7,784 nt of DNA, taken from NCBI GenBank assembly GCA_022447405.1, contig JAKVCE010000089.1, positions 1-7,784 on the forward strand. Reading direction: 5' to 3'. The position numbers and the translations under genes were made by a program. The stretch comes from Planctomycetota bacterium (lineage in GTDB: Bacteria > Planctomycetota > UBA1135 > GCA-002686595). Position 1 is the stretch's first letter. The number at the start of each line of letters is the position of its first letter. Positions 1 through 7,071 of the stretch are shown here, piece after piece. A model generated the notes under the pieces. It was given only the letters and a program-made list of their open reading frames with translations. It ran no database searches and was not told where the DNA came from.

Positions 1-195
1 GCCGCGCTGCGCTGGGCATCCCTCGCCTTCCTGTTCGCGACGATCGTCAAGGTCTTCCTCTTCGACCTCGGCAACCTCGAGGGGCTGCAGCGCGTCGGCT
101 CCTTCCTGGGCCTCGCCGTCTGCCTGATCGTGGTCTCGCTCTTCTACTCGCGCTTCGTCTTCAAGAAGACCGAAGACGCCGAGCCCTCAGCGTGA
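1..195 (+). CDS. DUF2339-type integral membrane protein, C-terminal fragment
   Basis: The first frame is open from the window edge to a TGA at 193-195, giving the last 64 residues of a longer protein. Two hydrophobic segments are visible, at about residues 5-22 (WASLAFLFATIVKVFLF) and 30-51 (VGSFLGLAVCLIVVSLFYS), joined by a short loop reading DLGNLEGLQR. This layout (a helix ending KVFLFDL, a loop with LEGL.R, a helix rich in G/L, then a short charged tail) is what I remember from the C terminus of DUF2339 proteins, large polytopic inner-membrane proteins of unknown function. The tail ends KKTEDAEPSA and should face the cytoplasm by the positive-inside rule. Its stop region overlaps the convergent gene by 9 nt. 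The family assignment rests on this short tail only; another multi-pass membrane protein is possible. Confidence 0.72.
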   Translation, partial: AALRWASLAFLFATIVKVFLFDLGNLEGLQRVGSFLGLAVCLIVVSLFYSRFVFKKTEDAEPSA

Positions 196-1050
196 CGCCC
201 AGTCACCGGCAGTGAGCAGCGCGCCGTCGCAGGATTCGCCCGCGTAGCGATAGGTCCAAGCGAGGACCTCGCCGCCGCAGCTCATCCGCGCCATGCACAG
301 CCCGCGCAAGAAGAGAGAGCCCTCCTGCTGCCACCCTTCGAAGCCCTCCAGCTCATCCAAGGTCCGGAGCGTCGCGTCCGGTGAGGCACACCTCCACAGC
401 TCTCCCGTGACCCGCTCGTCCCCCTCGGACGTCATCATCGCTGGCCAGGAGCCGCAGTCATACAGGACCCCCGGGGCGGTCCCGATCCCCTTCAGCTCGA
501 TCCCGCCCTCGCGCTGCAACCAGCCGTGGTTGTACTCGCCAGTCCGGAGCGAGCCGTAGACGAAGACGCTCGGGATCTCCCAAGCGGGCTGCTTGCCGCG
601 GCGCGCCGCCTTGAGCATGCGCTGATTCACCCCGTACTCCTCGCAGCCCTCCGCGACGAGCTCCGCGTAGCCCGGCGCAGGCTCGACATGCTCTCTTCTG
701 CGAGCTGGCGTGACGACGTAGGTGATCGCCTCGTACCCGACCCCCTCCTCGTCCAGCGCGGTGACGGCCTTCTCCTCGTAGACATTGGGCGCGCCCTCCT
801 TCGCGTCGAGCGCTGCCTTCGCGGCCTCGTCGACCTCGAAGAGCGCGCCGGGTGCTGCTTGCCCAAAGCGCTCGATCACATCCAAGGCGCCGCCCCCCCG
901 GGCGACGGAGTCGTAGCTGAAGGAGAGCTCGTGACCTGGGAGCCAAGCTCGCTTCAGGAAGCGGAGGCCGCCCGCCTCATGGCCGTTGCGCGCGCACCAC
1001 TCCTGCCAGTCCCTCGCGCAGAGGTTGGAGCCGTACCCAAAGTAGAGCAC
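187..1050 (-). CDS. Tandem gamma-glutamylcyclotransferase-fold protein (two GGCT-like domains)
   Basis: This 287-residue protein appears soluble and holds two consecutive GGCT/AIG2-like domains. Domain 1 opens at the N terminus with YFGYGSNL (residues 3-10) and has a candidate catalytic glutamate, E85, in LDAKEG, with YEEKAV just after it. Domain 2 opens with VFVYGSLRTG (about 162-171) and has the equivalent E235 in LDELEGFE. YGS binds the substrate gamma-glutamyl group and the Glu acts as acid/base in characterised members, which release 5-oxoproline from gamma-glutamyl compounds or gamma-glutamylamines. Both domains keep both motifs, so both may be active. The usual protein is a single domain of roughly 110-190 residues, so this looks like a fusion or an old duplication; the two halves are strongly diverged. 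The start is GTG, 2 nt after the upstream gene's stop, with GAGG about 10 nt before it; the family's conserved N-terminal strand begins at once, which supports this start. The substrate is not determinable from the sequence. Confidence 0.85.
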   Translation of the reverse strand: MLYFGYGSNLCARDWQEWCARNGHEAGGLRFLKRAWLPGHELSFSYDSVARGGGALDVIERFGQAAPGALFEVDEAAKAALDAKEGAPNVYEEKAVTALDEEGVGYEAITYVVTPARRREHVEPAPGYAELVAEGCEEYGVNQRMLKAARRGKQPAWEIPSVFVYGSLRTGEYNHGWLQREGGIELKGIGTAPGVLYDCGSWPAMMTSEGDERVTGELWRCASPDATLRTLDELEGFEGWQQEGSLFLRGLCMARMSCGGEVLAWTYRYAGESCDGALLTAGDWASR

Positions 1051-1052
1051 CC

Positions 1053-2039
1053 TCAGTCCGCCTCGATGTCGAGGTGGATGGCCTCGGGCACCTCGGCGCG
1101 GATCGCCTCTTCGATGCGGTTGATCTCCTCACCGACGGCCGCGAGGACGTCCTCGGTGACCTCCACCGCGAGCGCCTTCGGGTCTGTCTCTGAGGTCTTG
1201 AGCGCCTCGATGAGCTTCGCCTCGATTCGCTCCGCGATCTTCGGTCCCTCGAAGTCCACCGTCGCCGTGACGTCGTATCGGTCGAGGTCGATGACGTTGG
1301 CGCGCATGGTGACCACGCGCTCTACGGTGGGGTGCTCTCTCAAGATGCGGTGGATGGTCTGCCGCACGTCGGCGGGCACCGCGGGCCCCATCAAGAGCTC
1401 GTGGTTCCTGACCATGAGGGCGATCGCGACGACCCCCAAGAGCAAGCCGATCGCGATCGAACCGATCGAGTCCCAGTAGAGCGCGCCCGTCCAGGTCGTG
1501 AGGCCGAGCGCTGCGAGAGCGAAGAGCACGCCCAGGCACGCAGCGGCGTCCTCCATGAGGACCGCGGCGGCGGAGGGGTCTGCCTCCGTGCGCACGTACT
1601 TCAAGAAGGGTTTGCCGGCGGCCTCCTTCTTGAGGCCGCGGTAGGCGATCACCAAGACCACATACTCGATCACGAAGGAGAGCGTCAGGACGCCGATGGC
1701 CCACTCAGGGCTCTCGAGCTCGTGCGGGTGGAAGAGGCCCGAGATGCCGTGATAGAGGGTCACGCCGCAGCCGAGGAAGAAGATCCCGACGGCGCTGATG
1801 AGCGCCCAGATGTAGCGCTCCCTCCCATAACCAACCGGGAAATCCTCGTCCGCTTCGCGCTCCGAGCGGGTGATCCCGATGAAGAGCAGGATCTGATTTA
1901 AGAGGTCCGCGGCGGTGTGGATCGGCTCCGAGAGCATCGCAGCGGAGCCCGTTACAACGAAGCCCACGCTCTTCGCCACGAAGATGAAGCTGTTGCCGCC
2001 GATGGCAGCGAGGACTGAGGTCTTCGAGCTGTCAGCCAT
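1053..2039 (-). CDS. Cation diffusion facilitator family transporter, ZnT9/SLC30A9-like
   Basis: A 328-residue inner-membrane protein with six predicted membrane helices (roughly 8-30, 35-55, 76-100, 112-134, 157-180, 188-212) and a cytoplasmic C-terminal domain (213-328). Members exchange Zn2+ or related divalent cations for protons. TM2 carries SEPIHTAAD, with H41 and D45 as the usual metal-site pair. TM5 reads LMEDAAACLG (161-170), so the common HxxxD is replaced by E163 and A167, with D164 next to E163. Blocks FPVGYGRERYIW (67-78), TLYHGISGLFHP (94-105), DPSAAAVLMEDAA and the tail AVGEEINRIEE match, from memory, human SLC30A9 (mitochondrial ZnT9) better than YiiP/CzcD-type transporters. 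The ATG is 10 nt after the stop of the aminotransferase gene and has no Shine-Dalgarno; the 10 bases before it include CTCCTCC. The transported ion is unknown. Confidence 0.9.
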   Translation of the reverse strand: MADSSKTSVLAAIGGNSFIFVAKSVGFVVTGSAAMLSEPIHTAADLLNQILLFIGITRSEREADEDFPVGYGRERYIWALISAVGIFFLGCGVTLYHGISGLFHPHELESPEWAIGVLTLSFVIEYVVLVIAYRGLKKEAAGKPFLKYVRTEADPSAAAVLMEDAAACLGVLFALAALGLTTWTGALYWDSIGSIAIGLLLGVVAIALMVRNHELLMGPAVPADVRQTIHRILREHPTVERVVTMRANVIDLDRYDVTATVDFEGPKIAERIEAKLIEALKTSETDPKALAVEVTEDVLAAVGEEINRIEEAIRAEVPEAIHLDIEAD

Positions 2040-2049
2040 GGAGGAGATG

Positions 2050-3225
2050 CTACTCGGAGTAGACGGCCTGTGCAGCCGAGACCCCGTCTCCCGCCGGCGC
2101 TGCGCCCTGAGCGCTCATCGCGTCGTGGAGGGCGGTGAGGCAGAGCTCGACGTTCTCACGGCAGGCGCCGGCCCCCATGAGGCCGATCCGCCAGGTGTTC
2201 CCCTTCATCGGGCCCAAGCCACCACCGATCTCGAGGTTGTGGTGCTCGAGGAGGTGGGCGCGCGCGGCGGCGTCATCCACCCCGTCCGGAACGCTCACGG
2301 CGGTCAGAGGCGGGAGCCGCTCTCCCTCGGGGACGCGCGGCGAGAGGCCCATCGCCTCCAGGCCCGCGACGAGGGCTGCGCTGTGGAGGCGGTGGCGCGC
2401 CTCGCGCTCATCGATGCCCTCCTCGAGCACGAGCCGCAGCGCCTCGTGCAGGCCATAGAGCATGTTGATCGGCGCGGTGTGGTGGTACGAGCGCTCCGAG
2501 CCCCAGTAGTTCGCGATCATCGTGAGGTCGAGGTACCAGGACTGGACGGCGTGCTCCCGCGCCTTGAGCGCGCTCTGAGCGCGCTCGCTGAAGCTCACGG
2601 GCGAGAGGCCGGGCGGGCAGCCGAGGCACTTCTGCGTGCCGGAGTAGGCCGCGTCGACGCCCCACTCATCGAGGGAGACCCGCAATCCGCCCACCGAGGT
2701 GACGCAATCAAGGAGCAGCATCGCGCCGAGCTCATCGGCGACCTCTCGGATCGGCCCCACATCCTGCAGCACCCCTGTGGAGGTCTCTGCGTGCACGACG
2801 CAGACGAGCTTGTGCTGTTCACCGCCCGCTGCCTCGCGCAGGAGCTCCGCGTCGAGCGCGCGCCCCCACTCGCTCTGCGCCTCGGTGACCTGTGCACCAG
2901 CGCGCCGCGCGACATCAACCATCCGCGTGCCGAAGACCCCGTTGACGCCGACGAGCACCTTGTCTCCAGGCTCGATGAGGTTCACGAGGCAGGTCTCCAT
3001 GCCAGAGGAGCCCGTACCAGACATCGGCATCGTGAGCTCGTTCTGCGTCCCCATGACCGCGCGCTGCATGTCGCGGATCTCATCCATGACGAGCAGGAAC
3101 TCCGGGTCCAGGTGCCCGAGGGTCGGCTTGGCGAGCGCCTCGTAGACGCTGGGCGCCGTGGGCGAGGGGCCCGGCCCCATGAGGACGCGGGCGGTAGGTG
3201 AGAGGCTCTTGGGGGTCTCTTTCAT
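2050..3225 (-). CDS. Class V PLP aminotransferase, alanine-glyoxylate / serine-pyruvate type
   Basis: A 391-residue cytosolic fold-type I PLP enzyme of normal length. It has VLMGPGPSPTAPSVYEA near the N terminus, SGTGSSGMETCLVN (69-82) for phosphate binding, ETSTGVLQ (147-154), D173 in LLLDCVTS to pair with the pyridine nitrogen, Schiff-base lysine K199 in YSGTQKCLGCPPG, a YHHTAP block (247-252), and R346 in TWRIGLMG for the substrate carboxylate. Each block aligns by eye with human AGT1, which moves an amino group from alanine or serine to glyoxylate, giving glycine. The bacterial ureidoglycine-glyoxylate enzyme PucG is close and cannot be excluded; no other purine-degradation gene is present here. 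The frame stays open upstream to 3426, but that part lies inside the neighbouring CDS and reads as low-complexity Arg/His/Gly, so I chose the ATG at 3225, 11 nt after the upstream stop. The last 20 residues are an Ala/Gly-rich tail not expected in AGT1. No strong ribosome-binding site is seen. Confidence 0.92.
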   Translation of the reverse strand: MKETPKSLSPTARVLMGPGPSPTAPSVYEALAKPTLGHLDPEFLLVMDEIRDMQRAVMGTQNELTMPMSGTGSSGMETCLVNLIEPGDKVLVGVNGVFGTRMVDVARRAGAQVTEAQSEWGRALDAELLREAAGGEQHKLVCVVHAETSTGVLQDVGPIREVADELGAMLLLDCVTSVGGLRVSLDEWGVDAAYSGTQKCLGCPPGLSPVSFSERAQSALKAREHAVQSWYLDLTMIANYWGSERSYHHTAPINMLYGLHEALRLVLEEGIDEREARHRLHSAALVAGLEAMGLSPRVPEGERLPPLTAVSVPDGVDDAAARAHLLEHHNLEIGGGLGPMKGNTWRIGLMGAGACRENVELCLTALHDAMSAQGAAPAGDGVSAAQAVYSE

Positions 3226-3236
3226 GGGCAGAGTGG

Positions 3237-5864
3237 CTATAGCTCTTTGACCTCGATGCGGCGCACTGAGATGACCGAGCCGTCGTGGTGCTGTTGGATG
3301 GCGAAGTGCCCCGACTCGTGGCGGCGCTCCGCGTCCACCACGTCGGTCACGACGACGCCATTGATCGTGATGATGATGTGAGTTCCTGCGTCCGTGTCCA
3401 CACAGCGCACGCCGTAATCGAACCAAGTGTCCGGGGCGACGAGGGAGGCGTGGATGGGCGCGATGGAGTAGAGACTGCCTGTCTTCTGGGGGTCCGGGAA
3501 GGTGCTGTTGACCTGGGCCTCGTATCCGCTGGGCCAGCCGCTGCCGAACTTCGTGCGGAAGTAGAGGCCCGAGTTCCCGCCGTCTGAGATCTTCATCCGG
3601 GCCCTGAGCTCGAAGTCCTCGTAGTCATCGCGCGGGCTGAAGATGTGGCTCACCCCGCCCTCTCCCACGAGGTTGCCGTCGTCATCAAGCTCCCAGAAGC
3701 CGTCATCAGAGATCTCCCAGCCCTCGAGCGAGCTGCCATCGAAGATCACGTCCCAACCCTCGGAGTCCCAGCGCGGCGGGACGGGCTTCACCTTGATCCC
3801 ACGCAGCGCGACCTGCGTCGCGTTGCCTTGAATCCGGAGCGGACCAGTGGCGACCTCACCCTCATATCCACCAAAGGTCGGCCCAGTGAGCTCGACGCCC
3901 TCTTGGACCAAGACGTCATCGACCCAAACCTCGTTGATGCGCGCGTTCTCCAACTTGCGGCCGTCCGGAGCGAAGCGCGGCGCCTGAAAGCTGATGTTCA
4001 TCTCATGCCAGATCCCGACACCGCCGAAGGCGTTCTCCAAGGGCGCGCTCCCGTCCCAGCTCGGTCCGGCGTAGACCGCGGCGCAGTCTTTGGGGCCGAG
4101 GTCTTTCACTCCCGTGGAGTCGGCGATCTGCACCTCATAGCGGCCTTGCAGGTAGACGCCGCTGTCGCCGCCCGGCGGCAGCATGAAGTGGAGCTCGACC
4201 TCGCAGTCTCCGAACTCCATCTCACTCAAGAGCTCGGCCGGACTCTCTCCTAAGTTCACGATCGCGGACTCGCCCTGTTCGATGCGGAACACCCCGCGCT
4301 CATCTGGTTCGACGACCGGCTCGCAGAGCCCCCACCCCTCGTGCTCGAACACGTCGAGGGCGTCACCATAAGAGAGCTGCAGCCAGCCCTGTCCCTCGCC
4401 CTCTTTGCCCGGCGGCGGGGGCACGAGCTTGGCGACGTGCTCCGTCGTCGGCTCGCCCTCTGGGAGCTGATTGATCGTGTAGCTGAACTCCGCGTTCCGG
4501 AGCGGCGCGCCGTCCTCGGACGCGACGTCACTCAAGACGCAGCGCGCGCACATCGCAGGCGTGAGCCCCGCGGTCAAGATCGTGAGCGTCTTCTTGTCTT
4601 CAGAGAGCGCGGTCGAGAGCACGTCGACGGTCTTCGTCCCGCGCTCGGGCGACCCGTACTCCCACCAGTAGTCGTAGTCGTACTGAGAGAGGAGGACCTG
4701 TTCCGGCGTGACGTCGCCTTGGACAGGGTGCGTGAAGGTGACCTCGAAGCCCTCCTGCAGGAGGTGCACGCGCTCCATCTCCATCGGGACCTCACCGGTC
4801 CAGCGCACGCGCGCGATGCCGTGGCTGGGCGCGAGCCCGCCCCAGCCGCGGTTCGTGAGACCGCAGAAGAGCGTCCCATCAGGAGCAAACACGACGCGAC
4901 AGGCGCTCCCCACGCGGTCCTGGAAGCGGAAGCACGCGCCTTGATATTCACCCCGCACCTTCTCGAGCTGGACGCGCAGGACGCGGCCGTTGGTGAGCTC
5001 CGCGACGAAGAGCTGGTCTTCGAAGGGCCCGAACTTTCCGCCCGTGCCGTCGTGGACGAGGTTCCCTGTCGAGCGTGACCACTTGTACGGCAACCACACC
5101 GCGGCCGGCGCGCGCTCGAGCCCGACGGGGTTTTGATCGCTCGGCTCGACGCCTGCTTCGCGATAGGCATCGGTCCAGTTGAGGCTCGCAGGGTGTCCAT
5201 AGAAGCGCCCCTCGACCAAGTGATAGATCGGGCACACGGGCATCCAGTCGCCCTGATTGTCTGTGACGAAGATGTCGCCAGCCGCGTTTCTTCCGAGACC
5301 GCAGGGGCTACGCAGGCCCATCGCGAAGGGCGTCGTCGTCCCGTCAGGCGCGACCTTCAGCGCCCAACCACGGCTCGGCACCTTCGACTTCCCGTGCCAC
5401 CACTCTGGGCTCCAGAAGCCGACGTTCAGGCTCATGTAGAAGTTGCCGGCGTCATCTCGAGGAAGGCCAAAGGCGAACTCGTGATAGTTACCTGAGAGGC
5501 CCCAGTCGCTTGAGATCGTCTCGATCGTATCTACCCGCTGATCGCCATCAGCGTCGGAGACTCTCGAGAGCTCACCGCGCTGCAAGACATAGACATCTTC
5601 TCCCACGGTCGAGAGCCCCAAGCCCTCTTGGAGGCCTTCGGCCCAGAGGTGAAAGCGCGCCTCGCGGGGGTCTTCGACGAGCGGGTTCTCAATCTTCCAG
5701 ATGCGGCCACGACGCGTGCTCGCGAGGAGCGACCCGTCTGGCAGGAAGGCTAATCCGCCGACCTCTACCACCTCACCCTCAGGCAAAGCGAGGTGATCAA
5801 CGCTGTAGTAAGCGTCTTCGCCTCCGCTCAGAGCTGCGGCGGTCACTAAGAGCTCAATCATCAT
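3237..5864 (-). CDS. Secreted PQQ-dehydrogenase-like beta-propeller fused to two DUF1080 domains
   Basis: An 875-residue multidomain protein, probably exported. A short hydrophobic start (MMIELLVTAAALSGG) may be a signal peptide, but it has no basic residue. Residues about 30-355 form a glucose/sorbosone-dehydrogenase-like propeller of the PVC membrane-bound-dehydrogenase type: GLAFLPDGSLLASTRRGRIW, H128 in GNYHEFAFG (a candidate for the catalytic His of soluble glucose dehydrogenase), GLRSPCGLG, TDNQGDW (201-207) and FYGHPASLNW (221-230). About 357-465 looks like an Ig-type beta sandwich. Two DUF1080 domains follow, about 500-695 (PPGGDSGVYLQGRYEVQI) and 702-875 (FDGSSLEGWE, GGNSGLYFRTKFGSG). 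DUF1080 proteins include 3-keto-disaccharide hydrolases, but many have unknown roles and the fold may only bind glycans. The start is fixed: an in-frame TGA lies six codons upstream, leaving ATG at 5864 or 5861. It overlaps the cytochrome gene by 11 nt, suggesting translational coupling. Whether PQQ is bound is unknown. Confidence 0.88.
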   Translation of the reverse strand: MMIELLVTAAALSGGEDAYYSVDHLALPEGEVVEVGGLAFLPDGSLLASTRRGRIWKIENPLVEDPREARFHLWAEGLQEGLGLSTVGEDVYVLQRGELSRVSDADGDQRVDTIETISSDWGLSGNYHEFAFGLPRDDAGNFYMSLNVGFWSPEWWHGKSKVPSRGWALKVAPDGTTTPFAMGLRSPCGLGRNAAGDIFVTDNQGDWMPVCPIYHLVEGRFYGHPASLNWTDAYREAGVEPSDQNPVGLERAPAAVWLPYKWSRSTGNLVHDGTGGKFGPFEDQLFVAELTNGRVLRVQLEKVRGEYQGACFRFQDRVGSACRVVFAPDGTLFCGLTNRGWGGLAPSHGIARVRWTGEVPMEMERVHLLQEGFEVTFTHPVQGDVTPEQVLLSQYDYDYWWEYGSPERGTKTVDVLSTALSEDKKTLTILTAGLTPAMCARCVLSDVASEDGAPLRNAEFSYTINQLPEGEPTTEHVAKLVPPPPGKEGEGQGWLQLSYGDALDVFEHEGWGLCEPVVEPDERGVFRIEQGESAIVNLGESPAELLSEMEFGDCEVELHFMLPPGGDSGVYLQGRYEVQIADSTGVKDLGPKDCAAVYAGPSWDGSAPLENAFGGVGIWHEMNISFQAPRFAPDGRKLENARINEVWVDDVLVQEGVELTGPTFGGYEGEVATGPLRIQGNATQVALRGIKVKPVPPRWDSEGWDVIFDGSSLEGWEISDDGFWELDDDGNLVGEGGVSHIFSPRDDYEDFELRARMKISDGGNSGLYFRTKFGSGWPSGYEAQVNSTFPDPQKTGSLYSIAPIHASLVAPDTWFDYGVRCVDTDAGTHIIITINGVVVTDVVDAERRHESGHFAIQQHHDGSVISVRRIEVKEL

Positions 5865-7071
5865 CGCCGCGGATCTCTCTCAAGACATGCATAGCGTTCT
5901 CGTCTGACCACTCTGTGAGGAAGACCACTCCGATCTCGAACTTGACCGAGTCGTCTCCCTCCATGGTGAGTGAGATGCCATCCCCTGTGTGCGAGATGTT
6001 TCCAGAGGAGAGGCTCACCATCCTCAGCTCATTGCCTGGGTCCTTTAACGGACGATGACAATGCACCTGCCCCGTCGCTAGCTCTCCGGTAGCGCGCCCC
6101 CCGCCGCTGCTCAGGGTCCAGCTCTGACTGCTCGCGTTAGGAAAGGGAGAGAACGTCAAGATGAGGAGAGGGTTACCCACAGTGCTGACCTCATAAGAGA
6201 CGGCGTATCCGCTCCCGTAGCTAGTCGAGATCATGCGGGGCGACTCAACACAGATCGCTTCCGTCGCAGCCTTCGATGAAGACGTCCGCTTGAGGACAGA
6301 TCCATCCATGATGGCGTACTTCACCTTTGCCTCCCCGCCTGCTGTCGAGGTCATGAGGAGGCGCGTTCTGCAGGTCGGTTTGCCGTAGTAGCTCCAAGCC
6401 GTCGACCATTCGCGAGGGAACCACTCATTGCCGAACTTGCGATTGCGAGGACCCGGCGAGTAGATCTCCTTGCCCAAGGGCTGCAGCGAGCTCCCGCCAC
6501 GTCCCCCCCAGTCATCACGATTCACGAAGCCGCCCAAGCGGACGCTCATCAAGCTGACGTCATCGAGTGAATACTGAAAGCTCATCCCGCTGGGGTCTCC
6601 GATGAGCAGTCCCCGGGCGATCTCACCCTCTCCCCCTTCTAGCGGAGGAAACTTCCCTCGGACAATGAGAGGGCGATCCTTGACGACGAGCTCCGTCCCC
6701 TTGGGGGGCTCCGGCTCGCCGCCCGGACCCAAGAACTGAACGAGCCGCGCGAGCTCCTCAAGGCGCTCGTCGGTGACCTGTCCACCGAAGGCGGGCATCG
6801 GTGTCCCAGGGATCCCGCTCTTCAGCGTCCGAAAGAGCGCGTCCTTCGTGTTGCCGAAGGAGAAGCCGCCGTCGGCGAAGCTCCGCGCAGGCCGGTCTAG
6901 CTCCGTGGTCCCCTTGCCGTCGCCGCGGACGCCGTGACAAGGGGCGCAGAGCTCAACGAAGCTCACGTGGGCTGCCTTCAAGTCGTCCGGTAGATCAGCC
7001 AGGGGGTCTTGCGCGCCGATCGCCGCTCCGGCGACGAGCGCGACGGTGAGTGAGAGGGTCATCGTCTTCAT
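5854..7071 (-). CDS. Secreted monoheme cytochrome c with a large unrecognised C-terminal domain
   Basis: A 405-residue exported protein. Residues 1-20 form a signal peptide (basic K2, hydrophobic core, AIGA-QDP cleavage site). Residues about 30-115 are a class I cytochrome c: CAPCH (42-46) binds heme, and M92 in GTPMPAFGG is the distal ligand, followed by a helix LEELARLVQFL. A proline/glycine linker (117-125) leads to about 280 residues with no family I can name. These begin PLIVRGKFPPLEGGEGEIARG and contain SFQYSLDDVSLMSVRLGG, WGGRGGSSLQPLG and a Ser/Thr-rich second half ending in acidic DDD. They look beta-rich and extracytoplasmic. The C-terminal coding stretch is poorer in GC (about 58% over 5881-6360) than the aminotransferase gene (about 73% over 2341-2460). 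The frame extends to a GTG at 7146, but the ATG at 7071 puts the signal peptide at the N terminus and is preferred. It is the first gene of the operon and the likely electron acceptor for the next product. Confidence 0.88.
   Translation of the reverse strand: MKTMTLSLTVALVAGAAIGAQDPLADLPDDLKAAHVSFVELCAPCHGVRGDGKGTTELDRPARSFADGGFSFGNTKDALFRTLKSGIPGTPMPAFGGQVTDERLEELARLVQFLGPGGEPEPPKGTELVVKDRPLIVRGKFPPLEGGEGEIARGLLIGDPSGMSFQYSLDDVSLMSVRLGGFVNRDDWGGRGGSSLQPLGKEIYSPGPRNRKFGNEWFPREWSTAWSYYGKPTCRTRLLMTSTAGGEAKVKYAIMDGSVLKRTSSSKAATEAICVESPRMISTSYGSGYAVSYEVSTVGNPLLILTFSPFPNASSQSWTLSSGGGRATGELATGQVHCHRPLKDPGNELRMVSLSSGNISHTGDGISLTMEGDDSVKFEIGVVFLTEWSDENAMHVLREIRGDDD

Noticed and set aside
192..206. 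Inverted repeat GTGAC / GTCAC around the convergent gene ends as a terminator
   Set aside because: The stem is only 5 bp with no U-tract on either strand and falls within the end of the GGCT-like coding sequence.
526..1479. A 317-codon plus-strand open frame
   Set aside because: It runs antisense to the GGCT-like and transporter genes, spans their junction and resembles no family.
1915..3201. A 428-codon plus-strand open frame across the transporter and aminotransferase genes
   Set aside because: It lies antisense to genes with complete family motifs, its product is rich in Arg/Ala/Glu/Asp with no domain, and high-GC codon bias commonly opens such frames.
3226..3426. N-terminal extension of the aminotransferase to a start at 3426
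   Set aside because: The extra 67 residues (Arg/His/Gly-rich) lie out of frame inside the propeller gene's 3' end, and the ATG at 3225 gives the normal family N terminus.
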